NCBI RefSeq assembly: GCF_015999465.1
Contig: NZ_CP065534.1
Span: 2,914,001 to 2,978,000 of the forward strand
Direction: 5' to 3'
Origin: Lonsdalea populi
Lineage (GTDB): Bacteria; Pseudomonadota; Gammaproteobacteria; Enterobacterales; Enterobacteriaceae
DNA length: 64,000 nucleotides
In this document: positions 19,398 to 29,163 of the stretch, one piece after another
Layout of the letters: each line of letters begins with the position of its first letter
How positions within the stretch are numbered: the first letter of the stretch is position 1
Made by a program: the position numbers and the translations under genes
Notes under the pieces: generated by a model
Seen by the model: the letters and a program-made list of their open reading frames with translations, nothing else
Database searches by the model: none
What the model was told of the DNA's origin: nothing

Positions 19398-19438
19398 ATT
19401 CATCCAGAGATGTATAGGAACATCCCGGAATAGATAAG

Positions 19439-19515
19439 TGGCGGAACGGACGGGACTCGAACCCGCGACCCCCTGCGTGACAGGCAGGTATTCTAACCAA
19501 CTGAACTACCGCTCC
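19439..19515 (-). tRNA. aspV: tRNA-Asp (GTC)
   Basis: The 77-base minus-strand sequence folds as a standard tRNA. It has acceptor GGAGCGG / CCGTTCC with encoded CCA, anticodon loop CTGTCAC (anticodon GTC) and a GTTCGAGTC T loop. It agrees with E. coli tRNA-Asp and lies downstream of dnaQ, the aspV position. Its 3' end borders the integrase-bearing island. Confidence 0.97.
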
Positions 19516-19640
19516 ACTCTGCGCTCTGTGAGCGGGGTGAATACTAAAATGGCACCCTAATCACGTCAATGCTTTTTCACGCTAACCGACTCTGTTTGCT
19601 CAGATTTCCAGCGCAGAGCCCGTTTTCTCGCAGGCGGTGT

Positions 19641-20375
19641 TCAATCACGCCACAGGCAGTTGCCGCCTTTTTTCACGATCAGGTCGAGCCGCTGTTCATG
19701 CGCCATCAGCTCATCGTCGCTGGCGTAGATCACCGGCAACGCTGACGCCGGGCGCACGATACGCTGAATGGTGTCCGCCTGATTGGCCTGCTGCGCCCCT
19801 TCGTTATCCATGGAAAGCGCGAGCGACCGCTGGCCGCCGGTCATCGCCAGATAGACTTCCGCCAGTATCTCGGCATCGAGCAATGCGCCGTGCAACGTGC
19901 GCTTGGTATTGTCGATCAGATAGCGATCGCACAACGCATCCAGATTGTTGCGTTTACCGGGGAAGAGTTTACGGGCCAACAAAAGGCTATCCGTGATTTT
20001 GCAGAAGGTTTCCGTCTTTGGAATATCCCGCTGCAGCATACGGAACTCGTAGTCCATAAAGCCGATATCAAACGCCGCGTTATGAATGACCAGTTCGGCG
20101 CCCCGGATAAAATCCATGAAGTCGTCGGCAATGTCGGCATAGGAGGGCTTATCGGCCAGAAATTCGTCGCTGATACCGTGAATGTTGTAGGCTTCAGGGT
20201 CGATTAGGCGATCGGGTTTGAGGTAAACATGATAGTTGCGGCCGGTCAGACGACGATTTATCACCTCAACGGCACCGATTTCGATGATGCGATGACCTTC
20301 GTAATGAACACCCAACTTGTTCATACCCGTGGTTTCGGTATCCAGGACGATTTGTCGTGTTATTTCAGTGCTCAT
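19641..20375 (-). CDS. dnaQ: DNA polymerase III epsilon subunit (proofreading exonuclease)
   Basis: DnaQ is the 3'-5' proofreading exonuclease of the replicative polymerase core. The 244-residue product has all catalytic residues at E. coli numbering: Asp12 and Glu14 (LDTETTG), Asp103 (HNAAFDIGF), His162 and Asp167 (LHGALLDAE). The C-terminal region that binds the alpha subunit (GNCLW ending) is present. It diverges from rnhA across 55 bases, the standard arrangement with overlapping promoters. Confidence 0.97.
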   Translation of the reverse strand: MSTEITRQIVLDTETTGMNKLGVHYEGHRIIEIGAVEVINRRLTGRNYHVYLKPDRLIDPEAYNIHGISDEFLADKPSYADIADDFMDFIRGAELVIHNAAFDIGFMDYEFRMLQRDIPKTETFCKITDSLLLARKLFPGKRNNLDALCDRYLIDNTKRTLHGALLDAEILAEVYLAMTGGQRSLALSMDNEGAQQANQADTIQRIVRPASALPVIYASDDELMAHEQRLDLIVKKGGNCLWRD

Positions 20376-20430
20376 CGTTTTCGTTTATGTCAGACTTGTG
20401 GTTTTCAGCATGGATAAGAGTCTACCAGAG

Positions 20431-20895
20431 ATGCGTAAACAGGTAGAAATTTTCACCGACGGCTCCTGCCTCGGCAACCCCGGCCCGGGGGGCTACGGCG
20501 CGGTGTTGCGCTATAAACAGCACGAAAAAGAGCTCAGTGCAGGTTACCGTCTCACGACGAATAATCGCATGGAGTTGATGGCGGCGATTGTGTCGCTGGA
20601 ATCGCTGACCACGCCGTGCAACGTGACGCTCAGTACGGACAGCCAATACGTCCGTCAGGGGATCACCAGTTGGATTCACAACTGGAAAAAGCGCGGCTGG
20701 AAAACCGCCGATAAAAAACCGGTAAAAAACGTCGATCTCTGGCAGCGGCTGGATCTAGCGATTCATCACCACACCATCCAATGGGAATGGGTGAAAGGTC
20801 ACGCCGGTCATCCGGAAAACGAACGTTGCGATCAGCTGGCGCGTGAAGCGGCGGGCGCTCCAACGCAGGATGACGTCGGTTACAAACAGGATTAA
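20431..20895 (+). CDS. rnhA: Ribonuclease HI
   Basis: RNase HI cuts the RNA strand of RNA-DNA hybrids. From the start at 20431 ([12 protein letters not shown]) the product has 154 residues, close to the E. coli 155, with the active-site Asp10, Glu48 ([10 protein letters not shown]), Asp70 (LSTDSQYVR), and His124 and Asp134 ([16 protein letters not shown]). An in-frame ATG at 20410 would add seven residues without family support. The 3' end overlaps yafS by four bases, tail to tail. Confidence 0.97.
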   Translation: MRKQVEIFTDGSCLGNPGPGGYGAVLRYKQHEKELSAGYRLTTNNRMELMAAIVSLESLTTPCNVTLSTDSQYVRQGITSWIHNWKKRGWKTADKKPVKNVDLWQRLDLAIHHHTIQWEWVKGHAGHPENERCDQLAREAAGAPTQDDVGYKQD

Positions 20896-21614
20896 TCCGG
20901 GCCGCGACGATAGCTTTTCGTCACGCCCACCGGGCTGCGCATCGTCGTTTTTTTCAGTCTGGAACGCATCGGCGTGAACGTCAGCGGCACGGTGCGTTTA
21001 CGCGCCACAATCAGGTTGAGACAGCCCAGCAGCGGGAGATGGTTGTTCCAACGCCCTTGCCCTTGCTGACGCCAGGGCAGCGCATGCAGGCTGGTGTGAT
21101 GCACAATTTCATAGTTGAGCAGATTCAGCCAATCCTGCAGCCGCATCTGGCTGAACATCCGGCTGCAATACGGCTGTCTACGCCGAATCCCCGGCACCAT
21201 TTTTCCCAATCCCATCAAACTCATCGGATTAAAACCGCTGATGATAAGCCAGCCATCGTTGATCAGAACGCGATCCACTTCCCGCAACACGCGATGGGGA
21301 TCGCTGGAGTACGCCAGGGAATGAATCAGCAAGCAGGCATCCACGGATTTCTCAACAAACGGGAGTTGGCATGGGTCAGCGATCACGTCCGCACAAGCGC
21401 GGTTCAGGGCGACATTGATCTGATGGGGGATCGCACAGTCGGCGCTTTTCATCTCGGCGCTGAGCGCGCCCACCTTCACCAGGTGAAAACCAAAAATCTT
21501 CGGCCACCACGACTGTAGCGCATCATCGAGCGTATCACGATAGGATGTCCCCCAAGGGATGGAGTCCCATGAATCAGGAGCCTCTACAGGCTGGATGGTT
21601 TGTGCTGGCTTCAT
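20892..21614 (-). CDS. yafS: YafS, SAM-dependent methyltransferase-like protein
   Basis: The 240-residue protein matches E. coli YafS, a class I methyltransferase-fold protein of unknown substrate. The methyltransferase_11 region is visible ([22 protein letters not shown], then [26 protein letters not shown]). The glycine-rich SAM loop at the start is poorly conserved, as is usual for YafS. It diverges from gloB over 43 bases and overlaps the end of rnhA, keeping the enterobacterial order. Confidence 0.9.
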   Translation of the reverse strand: MKPAQTIQPVEAPDSWDSIPWGTSYRDTLDDALQSWWPKIFGFHLVKVGALSAEMKSADCAIPHQINVALNRACADVIADPCQLPFVEKSVDACLLIHSLAYSSDPHRVLREVDRVLINDGWLIISGFNPMSLMGLGKMVPGIRRRQPYCSRMFSQMRLQDWLNLLNYEIVHHTSLHALPWRQQGQGRWNNHLPLLGCLNLIVARKRTVPLTFTPMRSRLKKTTMRSPVGVTKSYRRGPD

Positions 21615-21657
21615 GTTCTAGTCTCTTCCACAGGTAACAGCAAACAGAGGACCCACT

Positions 21658-22413
21658 ATGAATCTTATCAGTGTTCCCGCACTCAAAGATAACTACATTT
21701 GGTTGCTGAGTAATCAACAGAAGGCGTGTGTGATTGTCGACCCCGGAGAAGCCGCGCCGGTGTTGATGGCGCTGGAGGCGCATCACCTCACGCCGGTGGC
21801 CCTCCTTTTGACCCATCACCATCAGGATCACGTCGGCGGTGTGAAAACATTTATGGAGAACTTCCCCCACATCGACATTTACGGTCCGCTGGAAACTTCC
21901 CGCAGCGGAACGACACATATCTTAAAGGAGGGCGACAGTCTGACGTTGCTGGACTCGGAATTTTCTATTTTTTCCGTCCCAGGACATACAGCGGGACATA
22001 TCGCGTATTATAGCGCTCCATACCTGTTTTGCGGCGACACGCTGTTTTCCGCTGGATGCGGACGTATTTTTGAAGGAACACCGCAACAAATGTTTGAATC
22101 GGTTAGCAAACTCTCCAAGCTACCGGACGAGACTTTAGTGTGTTGCGCTCACGAATATACGGTGTCAAACCTGGAGTTCGCCCATCGGTTATGGCCGGAG
22201 GAACCCGTAATTGCCGACTACCTGCTAAAAGTCAGACAATTAAGGGAAAAAGGGCTGTCAACCGTCCCTACAAACCTCGGTTTTGAGCGTAGTATTAATC
22301 TTTTTTTACGTTGTCATGACGCTGATTTACAAAGAAAAATATTTAATGATGTGAGCACCAGGGGCGATTGGCAGACATTTGCGCAGCTAAGGGCCATGAA
22401 GGACCACTTCTGA
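21658..22413 (+). CDS. gloB: Hydroxyacylglutathione hydrolase (glyoxalase II)
   Basis: GloB hydrolyses S-lactoylglutathione to lactate and glutathione, the second step of methylglyoxal detoxification. The 251-residue metallo-beta-lactamase-fold product has the binuclear metal motif [11 protein letters not shown], then [19 protein letters not shown] and CCAHEYT. The start has AGGACC upstream. It diverges from yafS and precedes mltD. Confidence 0.96.
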   Translation: MNLISVPALKDNYIWLLSNQQKACVIVDPGEAAPVLMALEAHHLTPVALLLTHHHQDHVGGVKTFMENFPHIDIYGPLETSRSGTTHILKEGDSLTLLDSEFSIFSVPGHTAGHIAYYSAPYLFCGDTLFSAGCGRIFEGTPQQMFESVSKLSKLPDETLVCCAHEYTVSNLEFAHRLWPEEPVIADYLLKVRQLREKGLSTVPTNLGFERSINLFLRCHDADLQRKIFNDVSTRGDWQTFAQLRAMKDHF

Positions 22414-22483
22414 AGGTTTTAGTTGTACGCAATGACCAATCAAAGTATGATCGTTCGTCTTTTGAGCAAATGTGACAAAAAAT

Positions 22484-23872
22484 ATGAAGGCTAAAGCGAT
22501 ACTTGTCGCCTCGGTCTTGTTGGCGGGCTGCCAGGTTTCGCCCCATGATACCTCCCAGCCCAAACAACATGCACAGAGTTTGTCTTCAGCCAGTCAAAGT
22601 GAAGCAGGAAAGTACTCTGAAGGTCGAGAGACCGGGGCGCGATGGTTGGATGATAACAACCTCGCGCAGCAGGACCTGTGGAACTTAATTAGTCGTGAGC
22701 TGAAGATGGAGGTTCCGGAAAACGCCCGGATCCGCGAGCAAAAACAGCGTTATTTGAAAAATAAGAGCTATCTCCACGATGTAACATTACGGGCAGAGCC
22801 GTACATGTACTGGATAGTCGAGCAGATTAAGCAACGTAAAATGCCGATGGAACTGGTACTGCTACCCATAGTGGAGAGCGCTTTTAATCCAAACGCCCAA
22901 TCGTCGGCCAATGCCGTTGGATTGTGGCAGATTGTCCCAGGAACGGGACGTCATTATGGATTGCAACAAGATAAATGGTACGACGGACGCCGCGATGTCG
23001 CCGCTTCCACGACGGCAGCATTAAATATGATGCAGCGCCTCAACCGCATGTTTGACGGAGACTGGTTACTGACTATCGCTGCCTACAACAGCGGTGAAGG
23101 TCGTGTAATGCAGGCCATCAAAGCGAATAAGGCAAAGGGTCGCCCAACGAATTACTGGTCATTGGCGCTCCCTTACGAAACGTCGATTTATGTACCCAAG
23201 ATGCTGGCTTTAAGCGACATATTGAAGCATAGCAAAAAATACGGCCTTGACCTGCCGAAAACGAATGAAGAACGTGCCCTAGCGCAAGTGGATTTAGGAC
23301 AGCAGATGCAGCTGACCCAGGCCGCCGAGCTAGCCGGTTTACCCGTCACAAAATTGAAAAGCTACAATACGGGTTATAAACAGAATGTGACTGCGCCTAA
23401 CGGGCCGCACTACATTATGGTACCGAAGGCACATGTCGAGCAGTTGAAAGACTCGCTGGCAGAAGTAGATATTGCGGCGGTTCAGCCGACGCGTATGGCA
23501 CAAACAACCCGGGGTTCTGAATATAAAGTCCGTACTGGCGATACGTTGTCCGCCATTGCCAAACGGCTCAATGTCAGCACCAAAGACCTGCAGAACTGGA
23601 ACAACCTTCGTGGAAATACGGTAAAAGCGGGTCAGACGCTTCAGATAGCGAAAACCTCTTTCGCCACGGCAGGGTCTGATACCAGCAGTAAAAATGGCTC
23701 GATCATCTACCGTGTTCGTAAAGGTGACTCGCTGGCAAGTATCGCCAAACGTCACGGCGTCGACATCGCAGATGTGATGCGCTGGAATACGGTCATTAAC
23801 AAGAATGCCAGTATCCAGCCGGGCGACAGACTGACCTTGTTCGTCAGCAAAAGGCAGTCACCCGATTCCTGA
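22484..23872 (+). CDS. mltD: Membrane-bound lytic murein transglycosylase D
   Basis: MltD cleaves the glycan strand of peptidoglycan to 1,6-anhydro ends at the outer membrane's inner face. The 462-residue lipoprotein has a signal peptide with lipobox LLAGC and an SLT domain with the catalytic Glu in PIVESAFNPNAQSSA. Two LysM repeats follow at the C-terminus, starting YKVRTGDTLSAIAKRL and YRVRKGDSLASIAKRH. The start at 22484 (MKAKAILVASVLLAG) gives a compact signal peptide; a GTG at 22472 is possible. A terminator follows. Confidence 0.95.
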   Translation: MKAKAILVASVLLAGCQVSPHDTSQPKQHAQSLSSASQSEAGKYSEGRETGARWLDDNNLAQQDLWNLISRELKMEVPENARIREQKQRYLKNKSYLHDVTLRAEPYMYWIVEQIKQRKMPMELVLLPIVESAFNPNAQSSANAVGLWQIVPGTGRHYGLQQDKWYDGRRDVAASTTAALNMMQRLNRMFDGDWLLTIAAYNSGEGRVMQAIKANKAKGRPTNYWSLALPYETSIYVPKMLALSDILKHSKKYGLDLPKTNEERALAQVDLGQQMQLTQAAELAGLPVTKLKSYNTGYKQNVTAPNGPHYIMVPKAHVEQLKDSLAEVDIAAVQPTRMAQTTRGSEYKVRTGDTLSAIAKRLNVSTKDLQNWNNLRGNTVKAGQTLQIAKTSFATAGSDTSSKNGSIIYRVRKGDSLASIAKRHGVDIADVMRWNTVINKNASIQPGDRLTLFVSKRQSPDS

Positions 23873-23892
23873 TCGGTCACACCCAACACATA

Positions 23893-23917
23893 AACCTCTC
23901 TTCCGAGAGGTTTTTTT
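23893..23917 (+). terminator. Rho-independent terminator of mltD
   Basis: The stem AACCTCTC / GAGAGGTT is followed by seven T. Confidence 0.9.
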
Positions 23918-24026
23918 ATGGGCGTAACATCGTGACATCAACAGAAAGAGGGGGAAAGCGAAGGATGCTCGCTCGAAAAGTCAGGCATACCCGTAAGGGC
24001 GGCGGCGTGACGATAGGCCCAAGCAA

Positions 24027-24812
24027 CTAGAGGCTGAACTCCACCCGGAGCGGGTTGTGATCGGAGGCGTCGGTGACCAGCACCGAGGAGTGCGCCACAT
24101 CCAGCTCGCGATAGAAAACAAAGTCCAGTGGCCGGCCGAACGCCCTGCGCCGCTGATCGTTGCTGAACGTCACCTCTTTTAATCCCATAACGCCGGCAAA
24201 ACGGTATAGCGCATTGCTTCTCGGCTGACTCCAGGCGTTGAAGTCCCCCGCCATAATCACCGGCCCGCTGTGGTGATTCAGATGCTCTCCGATAGCCTGT
24301 AGCTGCTTGGTGTAGACCTCAACGCCGAAGCTGAAATTCACGGCGTGAATGTTGACGACCATTAACGATCGTCCGTCGTGCAGGCGATAGATCGTCACCA
24401 GCGCGGATTTGGACAGGCGCAGCAGCGGCTCACGCTCACGTAAAGGACAACAGTACATCGGTTGCGCGGCAGAGAGCGTCATCACGCCCGACGGGTGCTG
24501 CGGAAGGAAAAAGGCGGGAACCTGATCGGCGGCAGGATAGTGGGAAGTGGCGAACTGAATCAACTCCGGCGAACTCTGCGCTTCCTGTAGGAGCATCAGA
24601 TGAGCGTTATTGCCGAAGCCCCTCAGCACCGATAGCCAATCCATCCGCTGTTGTTTAAAAATATTCCATACCAGAAGACGTAAAACGCCGTTCTCCAGAG
24701 GCAACGGCCCGGACAACGCCGGCTGTCCGGAATAATGCATTACCACCGGGGGGAAAATTCTCTCCACAGGCTGCCCGGCAACATATCTCATGGCATAAAT
24801 TTTCTTTCGCAC
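24027..24812 (-). CDS. yafD: YafD, endonuclease/exonuclease/phosphatase family protein
   Basis: The 261-residue protein matches E. coli YafD (UPF0294) from its first residues ([14 protein letters not shown]) to the end. It has the EEP-superfamily signature residues in [32 protein letters not shown] and DASDHNPL, so a metal-dependent phosphodiesterase or phosphatase activity is likely; its substrate is unknown. It is convergent with mltD, as in E. coli, though yafE is missing between them. Confidence 0.93.
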   Translation of the reverse strand: MRKKIYAMRYVAGQPVERIFPPVVMHYSGQPALSGPLPLENGVLRLLVWNIFKQQRMDWLSVLRGFGNNAHLMLLQEAQSSPELIQFATSHYPAADQVPAFFLPQHPSGVMTLSAAQPMYCCPLREREPLLRLSKSALVTIYRLHDGRSLMVVNIHAVNFSFGVEVYTKQLQAIGEHLNHHSGPVIMAGDFNAWSQPRSNALYRFAGVMGLKEVTFSNDQRRRAFGRPLDFVFYRELDVAHSSVLVTDASDHNPLRVEFSL

Positions 24813-25416
24813 GTCTCGCCTGCTATCAAGATGACAGAGTGTCAGCTACTGCTTAGTGCAACAGTGATAGTCCAGTTATAGGGGCTTTGCCTGTGAGTTT
24901 CAACAGCAGATTGGAAAACGACGGGAGCCTGTTGGGGCTAAATACGAGGTAAAAACGCCCGCGTTTATCCCCGGAAAAACAGCGAAAAAATCCCTTATCG
25001 CAAGCACATAGGTGATAGGAACTCGACGGTAAAAACAGCAGTGTGATGTCCCATCACGCACAATGTAATAAGAAACTAGGCCCCTCATTGTTATGAAAGC
25101 GACCACACGCCGACAGGCCGCCTGACCTTACGGCCGACAACCGTGGGCCTAATCCATACTGCGCATTTTTTATATGTGCGGTTCCACCATTTGATGTGAG
25201 GATCCCTGTTTTTCTCAGGGAACGGCTACACGTGCCTAGCCTGGTATGACCGGTCGCCAGTTCGATAGGTGAACATCCGCGGGGAAAGCGGCTATCACCG
25301 TCAACGATGCCGAGGCAGTCTACCGTTGAGCAGTTTTGTGAATTGACGAGGCAGACCATTCAGCGACGTATAGCCGCTGGCTCTATAGCACAGATGACAT
25401 AGGCGAACTGTGCGCA
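24813..25416. other. Gap of about 600 bases without a recognised gene
   Basis: Short open frames exist on the minus strand but none has a ribosome site or a family signature. A CGAACTG/GTGCGC-rich end precedes the terminator at 25417. The gap separates the core yafD gene from the accessory minus-strand cluster and may be the cluster's insertion scar. Confidence 0.5.
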
Positions 25417-25450
25417 TAAAAATGCCCTGAACGGAGGGTTCAGGGCATTT
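25417..25450 (-). terminator. Terminator of the minus-strand biosynthetic cluster
   Basis: On the minus strand AAATGCCCTGAAC and GTTCAGGGCATTT form a 13-base-pair stem with a short loop, followed by TTTTTAT-type sequence. It lies 31 bases beyond the last gene of the cluster. Confidence 0.85.
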
Positions 25451-25480
25451 AGATTGACGGCCAGACGGGGCCTTAGCCCC

Positions 25481-26335
25481 TTACGGTACTGTTCCGCTGA
25501 GCATAACCGCCTGGGGTGTGCTTGAGAGCGAGTCGCACGTCCCGCATTCGGCGACGGAGATGTAGTCCGTGTAGATCTGCGGCGAGCCAGAGAACGAAGC
25601 CAGCTTTTTCCACTCTTCATACATCTGCTTGGTGTCGCGATGCGCTTGGGCGAACTTATCGGTTTCCTGCGTGCCGATATCCGCCTCCGGATAAAAGACC
25701 GTCAATGCCTCCACGCTCTCTATCTCCATCATGACGACATACTGATCCAGCCGGTTGCCGCGCTCCCCTTTTAGCAGGTGAAACTTCCAGTCAGGATAGT
25801 CCTCTATGCGGTGGTGATTCTCTGCAATAAAGCACTCGAACTCGGCGGGGGTGACTCCCGCTCGCAACGCCAGATTATGGAGGCCGATAACCCGCGCTGT
25901 CCCCGTCCCTTGATGATAGCGAGGACCCGGTTTGACCGTACTTTTGTTGTTTTCGGCCAACAGCCGGTAGTCGGTGAACAACGTCGGCAATTCCGCAAAA
26001 GTGGCCAGATGTTTCCACACTTCGAGGATCTCCTGCGCCTCAGGCGCCTCAGGCGCCTCCTGCCAGAACTGCTGAGCCAGCGCCGTCGGGTTGCCGTTTT
26101 CATCGACGTACAGGTCACGCGCCTCGGCGTTTTTCATTTCAAACAGCATCAGATATTGATCGGTACGCTCACCGCGCAGCCCGCGCAACAAGGTCCAACG
26201 CCATCCCGGATAAATCGGCAGTTGAACCCCTTTATCGCGCACAAAGGCTTCGAATTGCGCGTTGGTGACGCCGGCTTCGGTATCGATGCCGATATAATAA
26301 AAACTCAATACACGAGAAGAGAAATTCTGCATCAT
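25481..26335 (-). CDS. Protein of two tandem homologous domains, function unknown
   Basis: I do not recognise the family. The 284-residue product is two copies of one unit of about 125 residues. Both have RV(L/I), GVT.A.FE.F, YP.W...LL.G.RG.R.DQY and W..LA.F...P.(L/I).TDY...AE. The size and the DQY-E pattern suggest a dimeric alpha/beta-barrel (ferredoxin-like) fold, found in small monooxygenases, decarboxylases and stress proteins; this is inference. The copies are joined by an Ala/Pro/Glu linker from a 9-base repeat near 26035. A Cys-containing tail ends the protein (CGTCDS). The start at the third Met (26335) best fits the AAGG ribosome site. It is the last gene of the cluster. Confidence 0.75.
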   Translation of the reverse strand: MMQNFSSRVLSFYYIGIDTEAGVTNAQFEAFVRDKGVQLPIYPGWRWTLLRGLRGERTDQYLMLFEMKNAEARDLYVDENGNPTALAQQFWQEAPEAPEAQEILEVWKHLATFAELPTLFTDYRLLAENNKSTVKPGPRYHQGTGTARVIGLHNLALRAGVTPAEFECFIAENHHRIEDYPDWKFHLLKGERGNRLDQYVVMMEIESVEALTVFYPEADIGTQETDKFAQAHRDTKQMYEEWKKLASFSGSPQIYTDYISVAECGTCDSLSSTPQAVMLSGTVP

Positions 26336-26425
26336 AATCATCCTTATGCGGCCTTACCGCGCCGACGGCAGAAGCCACCGGCGGCGGGTTTTCGGCGTAT
26401 GCTCCGTAGGTTCCAAGATCCCTCA

Positions 26426-27880
26426 TCAGACGCCGTGAGGCGTCAGACTTGATGACTCAAACTGCGTGTTGATAATGGCCTCCACCAGCACTCGCCCTAC
26501 CGGCGAGAGGGTGACCACCGCGTTATCCACGGTCACCAACCCTTTTTCTTCCAGGTGGGTTAACGCCGCCGAGATGGTGGGATTGTTAAAGAAGCTCTCC
26601 CCATCGAACCGTTTTTTGTAGATCGCATCATCGACAGGGATCAGCGTCGACAGCGCCATCTTGAAGGCATTGACGCGCTGCTGAGGCGGGGAGAACCCAC
26701 GGACCGAGCCGCACGGCAGACGCCCCGTGTTCAAGGCATCACGGTACTCGTCATACTCCGTCAGGTTGATCATCTCAGAGCGGCGAGACTTGGAGCTGCC
26801 GCCCAGCCCAATCGCGACCTCGGGATATTGTTTGTCCAAATCGGTGATCAGGCTTTTCCATTTCTCCGGCGGCAAATCACATTTGTGGAAATACATGGTG
26901 GGATGTTCGAGATAGTCGTCGGCCAGATAGCTCTCCACCAGTTGACGCATCTGATACTGTTTCCCCAGACTGGGCATTTCGTTATCGCCCAGCGAGATCA
27001 GTTTGCGCTGCCAGAGATTTTTCCGTTTCGCCGAGACGCCGCTGCGGGTTTCCATGAATTCCTTCATATGCAGCTTGGTGCACACCACATGCGACAGATC
27101 GTACTTCTTGACCATCTCCATGTCGTAGGCCACATCATCCACTTTCTGCCCCATCAGCCCGTACATCAGGTCGATGGTGATCAGTTCGTACCCCATCGCT
27201 TTGGCATTTTCCAACGTGGAAAAACACTCCGCCGCCGTATGTCTTCTGCCGCAGGCATGGATAAGGCGATCGTTAAACGACTGCGCGCCAAACGACAGCT
27301 TGGCGAACCCCAGCTCCTTTAAGATACCGAGATAATTTTCAGGCAGGCTGCCCGGCTCGCCTTCAAACCGCAGGGTGGCGGAGGAGAAGTTGAAGTTCTC
27401 CTTGTAAAACGCCATCAGCCGCCGTAATTCGGCTTCCGGCAGCAGCGAGGGCGTCCCGCCGAAAATATTGAATTCGCCGACGGGCGTACGGCTCAGGCTC
27501 GGGACATGTTTCAGCCACAGCTGAGCCTCTTTGATGTTCAGATCCACCACTTCTCTAAACAGCGCGCCCGCCTTTGCAGAATCCGGGTTGAGGATCACGG
27601 TAGGAAACTGGCAGAAGTGGCACTTATAACGGCAGGTAGGGATGTAAGCCCAGAGATGGATCCGCTCTGCTTTGCCGACTTCCACCTCCATGTCTGCATG
27701 AAACGCAGAAAGCGGGTAATCCTCAATATCGCCGGGAAAAACGTGGCAACCAAAGGGGTCCTTGACGACATAGTCGAGCAGCTTCGCATTCTCTTCCTTC
27801 GCCAGCACCTCACACACTAACGGCGTGGGATATCGGCTATCGAGATCGAGCAAGGTGTCGAGATGGCTCTTATTCATCAA
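26426..27880 (-). CDS. HemN/HemW-like radical SAM enzyme
   Basis: The 484-residue protein has the radical SAM cluster motif CxxxCxxC (Cys83, Cys87 and Cys90 in IPTCRYKCHFCQF), a GGTPSL segment and the barrel typical of the coproporphyrinogen oxidase-like subfamily, with a winged-helix-like C-terminus (ISAALTHLEEKGLVTVDN). True HemN makes protoporphyrinogen, and many relatives in gene clusters are methylases or cyclases. Its place after two glycosyltransferases and an aminotransferase argues for a tailoring role. It overlaps the glycosyltransferase 2 gene by four bases (ATGA), so translation is coupled. Confidence 0.85.
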   Translation of the reverse strand: MMNKSHLDTLLDLDSRYPTPLVCEVLAKEENAKLLDYVVKDPFGCHVFPGDIEDYPLSAFHADMEVEVGKAERIHLWAYIPTCRYKCHFCQFPTVILNPDSAKAGALFREVVDLNIKEAQLWLKHVPSLSRTPVGEFNIFGGTPSLLPEAELRRLMAFYKENFNFSSATLRFEGEPGSLPENYLGILKELGFAKLSFGAQSFNDRLIHACGRRHTAAECFSTLENAKAMGYELITIDLMYGLMGQKVDDVAYDMEMVKKYDLSHVVCTKLHMKEFMETRSGVSAKRKNLWQRKLISLGDNEMPSLGKQYQMRQLVESYLADDYLEHPTMYFHKCDLPPEKWKSLITDLDKQYPEVAIGLGGSSKSRRSEMINLTEYDEYRDALNTGRLPCGSVRGFSPPQQRVNAFKMALSTLIPVDDAIYKKRFDGESFFNNPTISAALTHLEEKGLVTVDNAVVTLSPVGRVLVEAIINTQFESSSLTPHGV

Positions 27881-29151
27881 AACACCCCGCCATTAGCAAA
27901 ATAGTTATGCGCTTCGCCCGACTCACGGTCTTCGCAGAAATAGTACACAAAGCGCAGGAAGTCTTTTTCATCCACGGTATCGAAACAAGCGGGCAGCGGC
28001 GGCGCGGAGCCGATATCTTCGCCGACAAAACGCCTCAGCGAATTGAAGATCTCGTGTCTGAATTCAAAATAAAGTCGGAACGCCGGGGTTTTATAGGCAT
28101 GAATCGGCTTGAAGTCGACGACGCTGGTTTCATACTTGATTCGGTAGATACGTCGATAGAGATTTTCCGCCACCTCCGGCGTGAAGAACTCAATGACTTC
28201 GGGGTTATCCACCAGCAGCGACGGATTCAGTAACACCGGTAGTACGATATTTTTCGGTATGTAGTCTTTGATCGAGTTGAACCAAGAGATTTCAGCCTGT
28301 TCAGGCGACAGATCCTGATAGTTTTCCAGCGCATGCTCTGTCGGGCGCACATCCTTCATGATGATGATGCCGTCTTTCCCGTAGGCGGTCCCGTTCATCA
28401 CCTCGTACAGCAGTGTGTCCACCCTTCGGCTGTTGATTTTGACGTAAGCTTCGGGCGCATAGACGGGTTTACCGCCGCAGGCGATGACCTTGATGCCGAA
28501 GTCCCAGTCGTCGGAGAGATGTTCGACAAAGCGCCCCCCTTCCAACTGGTAGAAAATCTCGATGCCGCCCACCGCATCGTACATCCGCTTTTCGACCGCA
28601 AACCCTTTGCCATCAGGAAAACCGCCGAACAGCGAGAACGAAAAGTGGCGACAGCGTAGGGTTTTATCAATTTCGCGGTACAGGTTAGGCCGTAGCTCGA
28701 AATCTTGTTTATCGTAGTAATAATTACAGGTGCCCAGATCGCCGTGCTGTTCGATCATGGTATAAACCAGCTCGTCGATCCAATACTTATCGACTTCACA
28801 GTCCGCATCGGCGGAAACGATATAGTGCTTATTATCGATGTCGTATTCGATATTACGGATACCCGCGCGCTGGGAAGCGTAATTCATGCCTTTTTTTCTG
28901 GCTGAAGAGACGCCCTGAGTGGTTTCATTGATGATATGTATAGTCAGGTCTTTATATTTACCCTGAGCGACTTTGACTTTCTGAATAGAGTCATCCGTCG
29001 AATTATTATCAACGATGATTAATTCCATATTATCCAGGGTAAATATGCCGTATTTCGATGTCTGCCGATAAATAGAATCAATAACTGCTTCAATGCGACG
29101 CCCTTCATTATAAACGGGCAGCACAATGGATATATAAGTTTCTTTACGCAT
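27877..29151 (-). CDS. Glycosyltransferase family 2
   Basis: The 424-residue protein begins with a GT-A fold GT2 domain: SIVLPVYNEGRRIEAVIDSI, IIVDNNSTDDS and the metal-binding DxD-type SADADCEVD near residue 115. It would transfer a sugar from a nucleotide sugar to an acceptor, probably in the cytosol; no membrane segment is evident. The C-terminal 180 residues are not assigned. It starts 12 bases after the preceding glycosyltransferase gene stops and overlaps the radical SAM gene. The acceptor and donor are unknown. Confidence 0.85.
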   Translation of the reverse strand: MRKETYISIVLPVYNEGRRIEAVIDSIYRQTSKYGIFTLDNMELIIVDNNSTDDSIQKVKVAQGKYKDLTIHIINETTQGVSSARKKGMNYASQRAGIRNIEYDIDNKHYIVSADADCEVDKYWIDELVYTMIEQHGDLGTCNYYYDKQDFELRPNLYREIDKTLRCRHFSFSLFGGFPDGKGFAVEKRMYDAVGGIEIFYQLEGGRFVEHLSDDWDFGIKVIACGGKPVYAPEAYVKINSRRVDTLLYEVMNGTAYGKDGIIIMKDVRPTEHALENYQDLSPEQAEISWFNSIKDYIPKNIVLPVLLNPSLLVDNPEVIEFFTPEVAENLYRRIYRIKYETSVVDFKPIHAYKTPAFRLYFEFRHEIFNSLRRFVGEDIGSAPPLPACFDTVDEKDFLRFVYYFCEDRESGEAHNYFANGGVF

Positions 29152-29163
29152 AACAACTCCCTA

